From the NCBI GenBank assembly GCA_021740645.1, contig JAIOZL010000011.1:45759-109758 (forward strand): a stretch of 64,000 nt of DNA, read 5' to 3'. The position numbers and the translations under genes are program-made. The first letter of the stretch is position 1; each line of letters opens with the position of its first letter. This document shows positions 19,028 through 29,500 of this stretch, piece after piece. Below the pieces are notes generated by a model. That model searched no databases and was not told the origin of the DNA. It was given only the letters and a program-made list of their open reading frames with translations. Source of the DNA: Bacteroidales bacterium. Lineage in GTDB: Bacteria; Bacteroidota; Bacteroidia; Bacteroidales; JAADJA01.

Positions 19028-19621
19028 ATGGAATTCCGGTTCGTAATACTATGCAGTCTATTGTTTTTTCAGGTCAATATTTTTACTCAAAACATACCCA
19101 ATGGCGACTTTGAAAAATGGATCTTTGATTCAACTGTATATTATATTCCTGAAAACTGGGAATTGCAAAACGAACTGGAATTCCCTCTTATAAAACAATC
19201 CACTGGTTATGAAGGGCAATATGCATTGTGCATAAGTGTAGCCTGGGATAATATGCTAAAAAAATATTGTGGGGCCACTGTGGTCAATAGTTATCAAAAT
19301 TCAGATATAACCAGGTTTAAAAAGCTTAACGGATATTTTAAGGGTAAACCCGGAAACAATGACACCCTGATGATTTCGATAAATTTATATCAAGATACAA
19401 AACTTATAGGTGTAGGAAATTTAAAGCAACTCGGGACTAAAGATGTGTGGAGTGGATTCAATATTCCTATAACCTATTATTCAAATAAAATTGCCAACAG
19501 AATTGACATCACCATTTCCATTATTACTAATAATGGAAACCTCAAACTAACCACATACTATATCGATGCCTTAAAGCTCGCTACGGCAGATATGAATCAA
19601 AAAACCTCCAGATTTATTTAA
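19028..19621 (+). CDS. Small secreted beta-sandwich protein, function unknown
   Basis: The signal peptide is at residues 1-20 (NIFTQ/N). The opening IPNGDFEKW and PENWEL is common in Bacteroidota secreted carbohydrate-binding-like domains, and the rest looks like a single jelly-roll domain ending YIDALKLAT. No sorting domain or dockerin-like module is present, so it is either released or held by partners. It sits 17 bases upstream of the large repeat adhesin and is probably in the same transcript. Confidence 0.7.
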   Translation: MEFRFVILCSLLFFQVNIFTQNIPNGDFEKWIFDSTVYYIPENWELQNELEFPLIKQSTGYEGQYALCISVAWDNMLKKYCGATVVNSYQNSDITRFKKLNGYFKGKPGNNDTLMISINLYQDTKLIGVGNLKQLGTKDVWSGFNIPITYYSNKIANRIDITISIITNNGNLKLTTYYIDALKLATADMNQKTSRFI

Positions 19622-19638
19622 GAAAAAATATACTAGAT

Positions 19639-22521
19639 ATGAAAACAAGAAATTTAATCCCTATTTTACTAGCAATCCTATTAATAAGCTTTGTTTTTGC
19701 TAAGTCTGACAATTTTCAATCCACCGCAGCCGGCGGTGACTGGAATGATCCTGCTACCTGGGTAGAAAATGATGTTCCAACGGCAGGTGATGATGTGGTT
19801 ATCACAGGCCCTGGTGCGGTGTTTGTTGAAGGATTGAACACTTCAACTCACGATGCATGTAACAATATTACTGTTAATTCGGGCGCTCTACTACGACACA
19901 AAACCAATAATGCCAGGGCATTGGATATCATGGGAACTATATTCAATAATGGAACTATTACGGATACAATCATTGCAGGTGACTTATATCTTTATGTTTA
20001 TGGAGACATTGTAAACAGCGGGATATGGAATAATGATAAACTATTTTTAGAAGGCACTTCAACACAGAATATTTGGTGTAATACGGGCAAATATTTTGGA
20101 TGCCAGGAATTCATCGACAATGATAATACAAGTAGTATTGAAATGTTTACAGATGTCGAATTTAGGGATACACACATAGATCTGAATTATGCAACTTTGA
20201 TTCTACCAGCAACAAAAGGTGGAACTTTCAAAGTATTGGGTGGCTGGATTACAGAAGCTAATATAACAGGAAACAACGGAGTTCTAGATCTGAATAATTC
20301 CGCTTACCTATATTCCGATATTACAATAAGTGACCTAAGCTTGCAAGGGATTGTCAATGTTTTTTCAACCACAAATGTAATGTCAGGTGAAATAATCGTA
20401 TTGGGAACCTTGCAGAACAGAATTAACAGTTCAGCTACATTGCAAATTAATGGTAATTTATCAAATGAAGGAACTATTCAGAATTCGAATAACAATCTTA
20501 ACTTATATATTACCGGCGATATAGTTAACAATGGCACCTGGCAAAATACAAATACATGGCTGTCGGGAATTGAAACGCACAGTGTTTCTCAGGGAGCAAG
20601 CGGTAGTTTTTCAGGAACTAATTTTTACGCCGAAGCAGGAACCGGAATTATCACTGCCAATTCCTCCATTGATTTTGATGGTGTAAATGTTGACCTTAAC
20701 GGAGGTATATTTATTGCTGACCCCCTTAAAGGTGATGGATTAACTTTTACAGATGGCCGATTAAGAGATGGAACTGTTTTTGGAAATGGTAACAACATTT
20801 CGATGGACATCGATTCATTTTTGGAAGATGTTACAATGCATGATTTTGTGTTACAAGGAACCGTCCCAACTTACAATAACAACGTTGTTTTTGAAGGGAA
20901 TACTATTGTTGAGGGTATGTTAAAAAATTATAGCCTCTCAAGCGATGTAACATTTAACGGACCACTTACCAACAATGGTACGATGGACAATCTGACCAAC
21001 AATTTGAATCTTTTCCTGAAAGATGATTTTATTAATAATGGCATCTGTACAAACAACAAGATCGTTTTTGACGGAACTTCCGATCAATATGTAGCTTGTT
21101 TAAATGGGAATACCATCTCAACAAGAATAATAACGAACTCCGAACCAACTTCTAAAATTATTGCTAATGATAATGTATCCTTTCATACTTCCCAGATCAA
21201 TCTGAATGGAGGTGAACTACAAATGCCTTTGGAAAAAAGATTCACCCTAACCGGTTCTTCATCACTGGAAGGCAGGCTATACGATGGGACAATTTCCGGA
21301 GAAGCTTTTGATTATGAAGGAAATTCAGATGCCTACATTCAAAATGTTACTTTTGAGTCCGAAGTTACATTATATGGTCAGGTTGAGGTACTCACCCAGG
21401 TCGACTTCAACGATTCTTTCAATAATAAGGGAATCCTTCAACTACACACGCTATCTTGCACAATTAATTCAACGGACAGAATTATCAACAATGGAACTAT
21501 TCAGGATGGTACCGGCAATAACCTTTCAATCAATTGCCAGAGCCACATCATTAATAATGGGTTTTGGGAAAACTACCGGACTTTCCTCAATGGAGTCGAT
21601 GACCAACTTATTTATCTGATAGCTGGCAAAGAAATAACTGGACAGGTTCATTTTGAGGCAATGATCGATGATCCACCATACCAATGGCAGCACAATGGCA
21701 TTAATTTAAATTCCGGAGATTTTACAGGTGAAACTTCTGATGAGTTGATATGGACAGTTCCGGTTTCCAATAATTACAACGGATATTTTGTATGCCAGGG
21801 GGCTGCTGATTCATCAAGGCATATCCTGATAAGAAGCGGGATAATAATTGATCCTGTTGTCCAACTTCAAGGGCCATATAATGGAACAGATATGGATACG
21901 GTGCTAACGCAACAAGGCCTTATACCATTGCAGCAACCCTATAATATGGTTCCGTGGAATTATGATGGAGATGAAGAAGTAACCGCTATTCCTGCTGATA
22001 TTGTGGATTGGATTTTAGTTGAATTGCGTGAAACTACAGGAGGACCTGAAACCGCAACAGAAGATAAGATTGTAATGAGAAGAGCGCTGCTGCTAAGAAA
22101 TGACGGCAGAGCTGTTGACCCTTACCATCAATCACCAGAATTAAAATACGACATCGACCTGAATGATAACATTTATATGGTGGTTTGGCATCGGAACCAT
22201 TTGGGTGTGATGACAGCAGTTCCTATTTCAGATGTCGATTCACCTGCTTATTACGATTTTTCAGAATCAGCAACACAGGCTTATGGTGGAACCGATGCTT
22301 TAATTGATTTAGGGAATGGAGTTTATGGTATGATGGGGGGTGATGCCGATTACAACCAGCAGATCACTCAGCAGGACCGGCTCGGATTCTGGGATCCGAA
22401 TGCAGGAATACCTTGCGGATATGTGCCCTACGACTTTACCCTCGACCGGCAAATTGACAACCAGGATAAAGATCAAACGTGGGTGAAAACACTTGGAAAA
22501 TCAACGCAAGTGCCGGAATAA
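19639..22521 (+). CDS. Large secreted repeat adhesin with dockerin-like C-terminal module
   Basis: The signal peptide covers residues 1-21. A G8/adhesin-like opening follows (GGDWNDPATWVENDVPTAGDDV). About 600 residues of beta-solenoid repeats have recurring phrases I-x-N-N-G-T-[IW], LNGG and DGTISG. An Ig-like segment lies near 680-730 (YQWQHNGINLNSGDF). The shared C-terminal module runs from about nt 21850 with calcium-loop-like DADYNQQITQQD and DFTLDRQIDNQD and ends QVPE. No catalytic domain was recognised. It is likely a surface adhesion or glycan-binding protein. The downstream FISUMP gene follows after a 68-base gap. Confidence 0.85.
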   Translation: MKTRNLIPILLAILLISFVFAKSDNFQSTAAGGDWNDPATWVENDVPTAGDDVVITGPGAVFVEGLNTSTHDACNNITVNSGALLRHKTNNARALDIMGTIFNNGTITDTIIAGDLYLYVYGDIVNSGIWNNDKLFLEGTSTQNIWCNTGKYFGCQEFIDNDNTSSIEMFTDVEFRDTHIDLNYATLILPATKGGTFKVLGGWITEANITGNNGVLDLNNSAYLYSDITISDLSLQGIVNVFSTTNVMSGEIIVLGTLQNRINSSATLQINGNLSNEGTIQNSNNNLNLYITGDIVNNGTWQNTNTWLSGIETHSVSQGASGSFSGTNFYAEAGTGIITANSSIDFDGVNVDLNGGIFIADPLKGDGLTFTDGRLRDGTVFGNGNNISMDIDSFLEDVTMHDFVLQGTVPTYNNNVVFEGNTIVEGMLKNYSLSSDVTFNGPLTNNGTMDNLTNNLNLFLKDDFINNGICTNNKIVFDGTSDQYVACLNGNTISTRIITNSEPTSKIIANDNVSFHTSQINLNGGELQMPLEKRFTLTGSSSLEGRLYDGTISGEAFDYEGNSDAYIQNVTFESEVTLYGQVEVLTQVDFNDSFNNKGILQLHTLSCTINSTDRIINNGTIQDGTGNNLSINCQSHIINNGFWENYRTFLNGVDDQLIYLIAGKEITGQVHFEAMIDDPPYQWQHNGINLNSGDFTGETSDELIWTVPVSNNYNGYFVCQGAADSSRHILIRSGIIIDPVVQLQGPYNGTDMDTVLTQQGLIPLQQPYNMVPWNYDGDEEVTAIPADIVDWILVELRETTGGPETATEDKIVMRRALLLRNDGRAVDPYHQSPELKYDIDLNDNIYMVVWHRNHLGVMTAVPISDVDSPAYYDFSESATQAYGGTDALIDLGNGVYGMMGGDADYNQQITQQDRLGFWDPNAGIPCGYVPYDFTLDRQIDNQDKDQTWVKTLGKSTQVPE

Positions 22522-22589
22522 TGGCTTTGGGTTCTGGGCTAACTCAAAACTCAGAACACTATACACAAAACTTTAAAAAAACTTTTATC

Positions 22590-23708
22590 ATGAAAAAAGT
22601 AACAATCGTATTAACCATATTAATTTTAGTCAGTTTAAATATTTTCGCCCAGGGTCCGACAGGTTTCAGCTATCAGGCTGTTGTACGGGATAATTCAGGC
22701 GATCTGATCACCAATCAAAATGTGTCATTACGGATCAGTATCCGGGATGTGACAGCCAATGGCACCATCCTTTACCGGGAAACACATACTGCTTCAACTA
22801 ATGATTTCGGCCTGGTAAATTTAACAATTGGAACAGGAACACCTGTGAGTGGAAATTTTGACAATATCAATTGGGGAATTAACGCTAAATTTATTTCGGT
22901 TGATCTTGACCCAAGTGGCGGTAGTAATTTCGTAGTTATGGGAACATCACAACTTTTAAATGTTCCCTATAGCATACTTGCGCTGCAATCAGCAGGAATG
23001 GTCTTAATGACTTCTGCTGAAAGGGATGCGCTGCTCAACCCATACCTGGGCATGCAAATTATGAATGAGGATACCCGAAAAATAAATTACTACGACGGCT
23101 ATAGTTGGCTGGAGATAACAGGAGTAAAACAAGCTGGCTTTACTTGTGGCAATCCCCTTTTGGATTCACGAGATGGCCAGTATTATAATACTGTAGAACT
23201 TGGTGGAAATTGCTGGATGGCAGAAAACCTGAATTATGGTGTTATGATAAACGGCTCTATTGATCAGAGCGATAATGGAATCGTTGAAAAATATTGCTAC
23301 TCAAATACCCAAAACCTTTGCGACGATTTGTATGGTGCTCTCTACCAATGGCTCGAAATGATGCAATATACTACTTCAGAAGGGCCACAAGGTATTTGTC
23401 CCGAAGGATGGCATCTCCCGACAGAAGTAGAATGGAATAACCTGGTGATGGCTGCTGGTGGTCCAAGTAATGCCGGAACGAATCTGGTCCAGGGAGGGGC
23501 CACTGGATTTGACGCCCTTATGGCAGGACAAAGTAACTTGTTTACATACCCCTTTATCGACATTGGCCAAAGGGCTTATTTCTGGACATCGACACAGGCA
23601 AGCACCGGATATGCCAAAAATTTATATCTTATAAACAACAATCCACAGGTTTACACGAGCCAGCAGGATATGTACTTCGGGCATTCAGTTAGGTGTGTAA
23701 AAGACTAA
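22590..23708 (+). CDS. FISUMP-domain secreted protein
   Basis: The start chosen is ATG at 22590 because it begins a clear signal peptide (MKKVTIVLTILILVSLNIFA); the longer open frame would overlap the previous gene. Residues ~20-130 match the N-terminal domain of the S74 proteins at 5076 and 26512 (FSYQAVVRDNSGDL ... MGTSQLLNVPYS). The C-terminal ~170 residues are the Fibrobacter succinogenes major paralogous (FISUMP) domain: NCWMAENLNYG, LYGALYQW, CPEGWHLPTEVEW, FWTSTQ and SVRCVKD. The molecular function of FISUMP is unknown; it has a formylglycine-enzyme/lectin-like look. The gene shows that one N-terminal domain is reused with different effector ends. Confidence 0.9.
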   Translation: MKKVTIVLTILILVSLNIFAQGPTGFSYQAVVRDNSGDLITNQNVSLRISIRDVTANGTILYRETHTASTNDFGLVNLTIGTGTPVSGNFDNINWGINAKFISVDLDPSGGSNFVVMGTSQLLNVPYSILALQSAGMVLMTSAERDALLNPYLGMQIMNEDTRKINYYDGYSWLEITGVKQAGFTCGNPLLDSRDGQYYNTVELGGNCWMAENLNYGVMINGSIDQSDNGIVEKYCYSNTQNLCDDLYGALYQWLEMMQYTTSEGPQGICPEGWHLPTEVEWNNLVMAAGGPSNAGTNLVQGGATGFDALMAGQSNLFTYPFIDIGQRAYFWTSTQASTGYAKNLYLINNNPQVYTSQQDMYFGHSVRCVKD

Positions 23709-23776
23709 GATCATATACAGTGTAATGCTATTCTTATAAAAATATTTATATCAACAAAAGCACTTGAAATATAATT

Positions 23777-23909
23777 AGAAAGGAGGTTAACAAAATTCAT
23801 ACATAATATCAGGAAAGGTGCTTTAAAAATATCTTCGCAAATGGCCACCATGTGGTGGTAATATCCAAATTTTTCGAAACATCCCTTTTAATTTCGGGGG
23901 TGTTTTTTT
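23777..23909 (+). ncRNA. Candidate structured small RNA or leader, copy A
   Basis: This is an intergenic stretch with the landmarks AGAAAGGAGG (23777-23786), AGGAAAG (23811-23817), ATCTTCGCAA (23831-23840), a CCACC/GGTGG hairpin (23845-23858) and a terminator hairpin with T-run (23878-23909). The same landmarks occur in the same order at 43601-43743. A strong anti-16S-like AAAGGAGG is unusual in Bacteroidota. No start codon follows at the right distance, so an untranslated RNA is more likely than a peptide. Its transcription start is not resolved. Confidence 0.5.
23878..23909 (+). terminator. Rho-independent terminator of candidate RNA A
   Basis: The arms AACATCCC (23878-23885) and GGGGTGTT (23897-23904) pair with one G-T wobble and run directly into seven T residues. 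It would end transcription before the promoter of the TPR-HTH gene. Confidence 0.75.
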
Positions 23910-23981
23910 ATTGAATGCTTTTATAAAACACGACAACAACTCTAAATGATCACCTATATTTCATTTGTCCCTAATATTTTT

Positions 23982-23989
23982 TACTTTTG
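23982..23989 (+). promoter_or_regulatory. -7 promoter box TACTTTTG
   Basis: This is an exact TAnnTTTG match 19 bases before the ATG at 24008. It overlaps the TTG that would give a longer protein, which supports the ATG as the real start. No TTG at the usual -33 spacing was found. Confidence 0.55.
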
Positions 23990-24007
23990 AAAATCAAAGA
24001 AATTCGA

Positions 24008-25942
24008 ATGAGGCTGTTCTATCTGTTCATTTTCCTTTCGCCACAATTTTTAATTGCTGGTTATTATAGCACAGTCGACAGTTTAAAAACCGAACTTGAA
24101 AAAAATGAAGGGTTTAAGAGGATTGAAATTTTACTGCTTCTGTCAAATGAAACATATAAAGATCAACTAAACCTTGCTTCCCAATATGCTAACGAAGCTT
24201 TGGCTTTGTCAAAAACCCATGAAGACCTGAACAATCAATCACAATGTTATTTTATCCTGGGGAAGATCTGTCAGAAAAAATCAATTTATGACTCAGCTAT
24301 CACCCATTACAAACAAGCGATCGAACTGAAAATCAAAACCGGCAATCATAATGAACTAGCGGTACTGTATGAAAATACTGGTAAATGTTATTCTAACCTT
24401 GGTGAATATGAAACAGCTGGTACTTTTTATGATAAAGCGCTCACAATAGCCCATGATGAAGGAGACCGGATATCTGAAGCAAGAATCCTTTCTAATTTCG
24501 GTTATTTGTCGAACACCGTTGGTAATTTTGATAAAGCCATTGATTATTATCACAGGGCTCTCAAAATAAGTGGCACATCTGGTGATAACCATCTGGCATT
24601 AATCTATCAACGAATCGGCAGTGTATACTTTAATCTTAGAAACTTCTCCAAAGCCATGGAGTATTATAAAATTGCTTTGGACATACGAATACAAAACAAT
24701 GACAGCAAAGGAATTGCAAGTACACTAAATAATATAGGAAATGTGTATAATGAAACCCAGGAACCAGACACAGCTCTTAGCTATTACTTTCAGGCCCTGG
24801 AACAAAATAAACAGCTGGGGAATTTAAATTGGCAATCCGTAAATTTAAACAATATAGGGACCATTTATAAAGAAAAAGGACTCTACGACCTTGCACTTGA
24901 TTATTATTTTCAATCACTGGAAATTAAAAACGAAATTGGCAGTAAAAAGGGGATTGTTTGGACCCTAAGCAATGTTTCAACAGTATATGCTTTAAAAGGT
25001 GAGTACAATAAAGCAATCGAATTTTATACTCAAAGTCTTGATCTGGCAACCGAAATTGGATTGAAAGCCCAAATTCTGCATTCTTTTAAGGAATTGGCTG
25101 AGTTATATGCATTGAACAACGACTTCGAAAATGCTTTCAAATATAGCCAACAATTTATAGCTCTTCACGACTCAGTATACAACGAAGAGAAAATCAAAAC
25201 CATTACAGAAATTCAGACCAAATATGAGACGGAAAAAAAGGAAAAAGAAAACGAAATATTAAAAAAGAATGTAAAAATCAGAAAAGGCGTACAGGTTTTA
25301 CTCATCGTTATTGTAACTGCTTTACTTATTTTATCATTCATGCTCTTTTTGCTTTTCAGGTTAAAAAACAAATCACTGCGAAAAAATAAGCAATTATATG
25401 AACAAGAAAAACGGTTAAATGAACTGGCATTAAAAAATAAAGAAATCGAAAAACAAAGGCTGGAAGAGCTCGTTTATGCGGAGCAAAAAATTAATTCTTT
25501 ACAGCAAGGCATGATTGAAAATAAAAATAGGGAACTGTCTACTACAACTTTGCACATTCTAAATAAAAACAAAATTCTTTTAGAAATTAAGAATGAAATC
25601 AACCAAATAAGCAATGAAACAAATGCACATACAAATTCATGCAAAAAAATAAATGATTTGATCGAAGGCAATTTTGTTCTTGATCAGGATTGGAACCAGT
25701 TTAAAATGCATTTTGACGAAGTTTATACGGGATTTTTCGACAATTTGATGAGCAATCATCCGGGTTTAACCCAGAATGATTTGAAACTTTGTGCCTATCT
25801 GAAAATCAACCTGGGCTCAAAAGAAATTGCAAGGATCATGAATATAACGCCTGATGCCATTAAAAAGAGCCGGCAGCGCCTGCGCAAAAAACTAAATATA
25901 GAGGCAGAAGAAGACCTAGTAAAATATATGAATGAGGTGTAG
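24008..25942 (+). CDS. TPR transmembrane regulator with C-terminal HTH
   Basis: The start is ATG 24008 (MRLFYLFIF signal peptide) because the upstream TTG lies within a promoter box. About eight tetratricopeptide repeats occupy residues 35-395, predicted outside the cytoplasm. They are followed by a charged linker (EIQTKYETEKKEKENE), a membrane helix at about 435-455, a coiled coil and a C-terminal LuxR-like helix-turn-helix (GLTQNDLKLCAYL ... IARIMNITPDAIKKSRQRLRKKL). Such one-component TPR-HTH proteins are common in Bacteroidota and presumably relay an envelope signal directly to DNA. The receptor half matches those of the cyclase at 31840 and the kinase at 52891, with a different output. 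Confidence 0.88.
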   Translation: MRLFYLFIFLSPQFLIAGYYSTVDSLKTELEKNEGFKRIEILLLLSNETYKDQLNLASQYANEALALSKTHEDLNNQSQCYFILGKICQKKSIYDSAITHYKQAIELKIKTGNHNELAVLYENTGKCYSNLGEYETAGTFYDKALTIAHDEGDRISEARILSNFGYLSNTVGNFDKAIDYYHRALKISGTSGDNHLALIYQRIGSVYFNLRNFSKAMEYYKIALDIRIQNNDSKGIASTLNNIGNVYNETQEPDTALSYYFQALEQNKQLGNLNWQSVNLNNIGTIYKEKGLYDLALDYYFQSLEIKNEIGSKKGIVWTLSNVSTVYALKGEYNKAIEFYTQSLDLATEIGLKAQILHSFKELAELYALNNDFENAFKYSQQFIALHDSVYNEEKIKTITEIQTKYETEKKEKENEILKKNVKIRKGVQVLLIVIVTALLILSFMLFLLFRLKNKSLRKNKQLYEQEKRLNELALKNKEIEKQRLEELVYAEQKINSLQQGMIENKNRELSTTTLHILNKNKILLEIKNEINQISNETNAHTNSCKKINDLIEGNFVLDQDWNQFKMHFDEVYTGFFDNLMSNHPGLTQNDLKLCAYLKINLGSKEIARIMNITPDAIKKSRQRLRKKLNIEAEEDLVKYMNEV

Positions 25943-26162
25943 ATGTTAGATACCTTATTTATTATGTCCTACCCCAAAAAAAGATTTCTTACGTCATCTC
26001 ATAGTCGCAACAGCGCCTTCAATAATCGTTAACCCTACTACCAATCCCCTGTTAAATCTGACTTTTAAGAGATGAAAAAACAGAATCCTGATATACTCAA
26101 CTCCGGAGATTTACAATTAAATTTTTTTCCTGATCTGTCCCCCACTTGTACCCCCAATAAGA

Positions 26163-26193
26163 TTGGATAAAGGTATAACGCAGAATAAATTTG
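26163..26193 (+). promoter_or_regulatory. Promoter (-33 TTG, -7 TAAATTTG)
   Basis: TTG at 26163-26165 is followed after 20 bases by TAAATTTG at 26186-26193, an exact Bacteroidota -7 box. It lies 20 bases before the GTG start at 26213 and probably drives the acylphosphatase-like gene and the S74 gene behind it. Confidence 0.65.
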
Positions 26194-26212
26194 TATTTCA
26201 AATTTTATTCTC

Positions 26213-26500
26213 GTGCAAAAACACATCAAAATTCTGATCAATGGAAATATGAAAGATCATGGATATGCCTTCCTTGCCATGAAAGAAGCTGAAAAATTAA
26301 ACATTAAAGGAATCGCAGGTTATACCAAAGAGAATGCTCTCGACATTGAAGCTGAAGGAGAAGAAGCAAACCTAATTATCTTTTTAACCTGGTGCAAATC
26401 AATAGCAAGCCAAATAAATATTCATGGAGTTGTTTCAAGCTATGGCAAATTAAGGAACTTCACTGACTTCACAATTTTTCAACAAAAAGCGAAAACTTAA
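26213..26500 (+). CDS. Acylphosphatase-like small protein lacking the catalytic Arg motif
   Basis: 95 cytoplasmic residues follow the acylphosphatase beta-alpha-beta pattern: ILINGNMKDHGYAF, GIAGYTKENALDIEAEGEE, FLTWCK, and FTDFTI at the end. In active enzymes the first loop reads G-x-V-Q-G-V-[GF]-F-R with an essential Arg; here the place is taken by HGYAF and the Arg is absent. The later Asn of the G-x-V-x-N motif is also altered (GYTKEN). It is therefore probably a non-catalytic member. The GTG start is supported by the promoter 20 bases upstream. The following S74 gene begins 11 bases later. Confidence 0.65.
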   Translation: MQKHIKILINGNMKDHGYAFLAMKEAEKLNIKGIAGYTKENALDIEAEGEEANLIIFLTWCKSIASQINIHGVVSSYGKLRNFTDFTIFQQKAKT

Positions 26501-26511
26501 ATCTAAATAAA

Positions 26512-29500
26512 ATGAAAAAATTTACCCTTACAACTGCATTACTAATTTTTGTTCTGATATCCGTTATTGCCCAATCCCCTCATGCCTTTAAATACCAGGC
26601 TATAATTCGGGACAATGCAGGAGAAATTATGGCTAGCCAGGTTGTAAGTTTACGAATGAGCATTCACGATGTTTCAATTAGCGGAACCATTGTATATAGC
26701 GAAATACATACTGTATCAACAAACCAGTTTGGTTTGGTAACCATCGAAATAGGTAATGGTACTCCTGATATCGGAACCATTTCAGGAATCGATTGGGGCA
26801 GCGGTAACAAATACATTGAAACAGAACTCGATCCTTCAGGTGGAACTACTTTCGTGAGTATTGGTACATCCCAACTAATGAGCGTGCCCTTTGCCCTGTA
26901 TGCCGAAAACACTGCAAATATAGATGACGCTGATGCTGATCCCTCCAACGAATTAAATACTTCGGTTGTACTGAACGGAACTGTCCTGGAAACCACAGAT
27001 GCTAATGGTACCATCAATACCGATTTAGGCAGCCTGGTGGACGACGCCGATGCTGACCCGGCCAATGAACTGCAAACCCTCTCCATTGCCGGGAGCAATC
27101 TCACCATCAGCGATGGTAATACCGTTTCATTGCCCAGCTCAACCGTTACCAATAAAATATCGGATACTGACGGTGATACCTATATTGATACAGAGCAAAG
27201 TTCTGATAATGATAGCATACGGTTCATAACCGGAGGAACAGAAAAATTTCGGATTCTTCCTGATGGAACCTTAGAAGCTGATGGCACCATTTCAGCAAAT
27301 GCTTTTACCGGCGATGGTTCAGGCTTAACAGGAATAACAGGCGATAATTTAGGGAACCATACTGCAGTTGAAAATATAAAATTGAGTGGCAACTGGTTAT
27401 CAAATGATGGTGGGAATGAAGGTGTTTTTGTAACGGATAATGGCAATGCCGGCATTGGCACATCAACGCCTGAATTTAAACTTACCCTTGATAATGACGG
27501 GGGAATTTTGGCAAAAGGGGAGCTAAATACAGGTTCAACCCTATTAACTGCCGGCACCGGAACCCGCATGATATGGTATCCGAAAAAAGCAGCTTTCAGG
27601 GCCGGTAAGGTATATGCTGACCAATGGGATGATTCAAATATTGGACCAGGTTCAGTAGCATTGGGAACTGATGTGAAAGCTTCAGCTATTTCTTCAACAG
27701 CAATTGGTTACAGTTGTCAGGCTACTGGATCATCCTCTGTCGCAATTGGAGAATATAACATTTCAAGCGGTGACTATTCTACAACCCTCGGTGTCGCATG
27801 TGAAGCAACGAATTCTTCAGCTACTGCTATTGGAAGTTTTGCTATAGCTAACGGATTATACTCAACAGCAATCGGAACTGAAAACATTGCAGAATCATCC
27901 AATTCATTTGTTATTGGCAGGTACAACGTAGCAGGTGGAGATCCTAATAACTGGAATATCTTCGATCCCCTGTTTGAAATCGGAAACGGGTCAAGTCCCA
28001 CTGACCGGTCCAATGCTCTAACCATTCTAAAAAATGGAAATACCGGGATAAATACAAGTATGCCTGCATATGAACTGGAAGTAAATGGCTCAGTTATGGC
28101 TACATCGTATTTTGGTGATGGGTCAGGATTAACGAATATAACTGGGGATAATTTGGGTGATCATACGGCAACAACTGATATTCAACTCAATGGTAATTTC
28201 ATTACAGGAGACGGAGGAATGAATATAGATAACGCCGGAGAAAATGGAGTGTATATATTTAATGTAGGAAACCCGACTGACCATCTAAATAGTCCCTATA
28301 AAAATGGATTTGAGGTCTCTGGAACAGAGGGCAATGGCTTATGGGTAGGCCGTGCGGATGAATTCGGGGTACGCATTTACAGTGCAGGTGATGACGGAGT
28401 TAATGTTTTTGAAGCAGCAGATGATGGTTATTTTGTTCACCTGGCTGGAAACCCCTCAACGCACTATGTAAACAATTATAAAAACGGATTTGAAGTGGAC
28501 GGAGCCCAGGGAAATGGCCTTCGTGTTGGGCATGCAGATAATAATGGTGTGGACATCAGCCATGTGGGGAATGATGGTGTTTACTTAAATCAGGCCGGTA
28601 ACCCTTCCAATCATTTCTCCAGTACGTTTAAAAATGGATTTGAGGTAGCCGGGGCCGAAGGTAACGGGCTCTATGTTGGCCGGGCTGATATGGATGGTGT
28701 TATTGTTCGTTCTGCGGGCGACAACCTGTTCCAGGGCGGAAATGATGGAAGTGAGGTATTCACAGTTTCAAACTCAGGAGTGGTGTCTGCTACTTCCTTT
28801 GTTGGCGATGGCTCAGCATTAACGGATATTGCAGGCGACAACCTGGGAAATCATACGGCTTCTGAAAATATTCATTTAGCCGGAAAATGGCTATCCAATG
28901 ATGGGGATGATGAGGGTATTTCCATTGATTCACATGGGGTAACGATCATTGAAACAGACAATTTTATTGCAAAGATATTAGGGGTAAACAGAACCCTGAA
29001 TAGTAATAGTAATCCATTAGTCGAAATTAAAGAGAATGGCACAAATTCAGTTTCTGCCTTACAATTTAACAACGGCAATTATTACAATATTGGTATTGCA
29101 TTAGATGGAAGATTTTCTATTAGTAACCAAAACCAAAACATCTCAACTGTAGGAGATCCTTTTGCCATTTCACCTACGGGTGATGTGATTATTGGAGGAA
29201 CTTTAAGCGGATGGAAAAACTTCAATGTGGAAGGTGAATCGGTATTTTCAAGCGATATTTACCTAAGAAATGAAGGCATTACTTCAGGAGAGTACCTGGT
29301 AAGGTTATGGGGCAATAACACCCAGGGTGTGATGGACCTTTATGAAAACAATGCCATTACCACACGCATTTATAGTGGAGGAGACAGCTATTTCAATGGG
29401 GGAAACCTGGGAATAGGGACAACAAACCCAACCGAATTACTGCATGTTAATGGCGGTAAAATTAAAATTGGTTCAGGCGAAACATTTGAAGATGCAGGAA

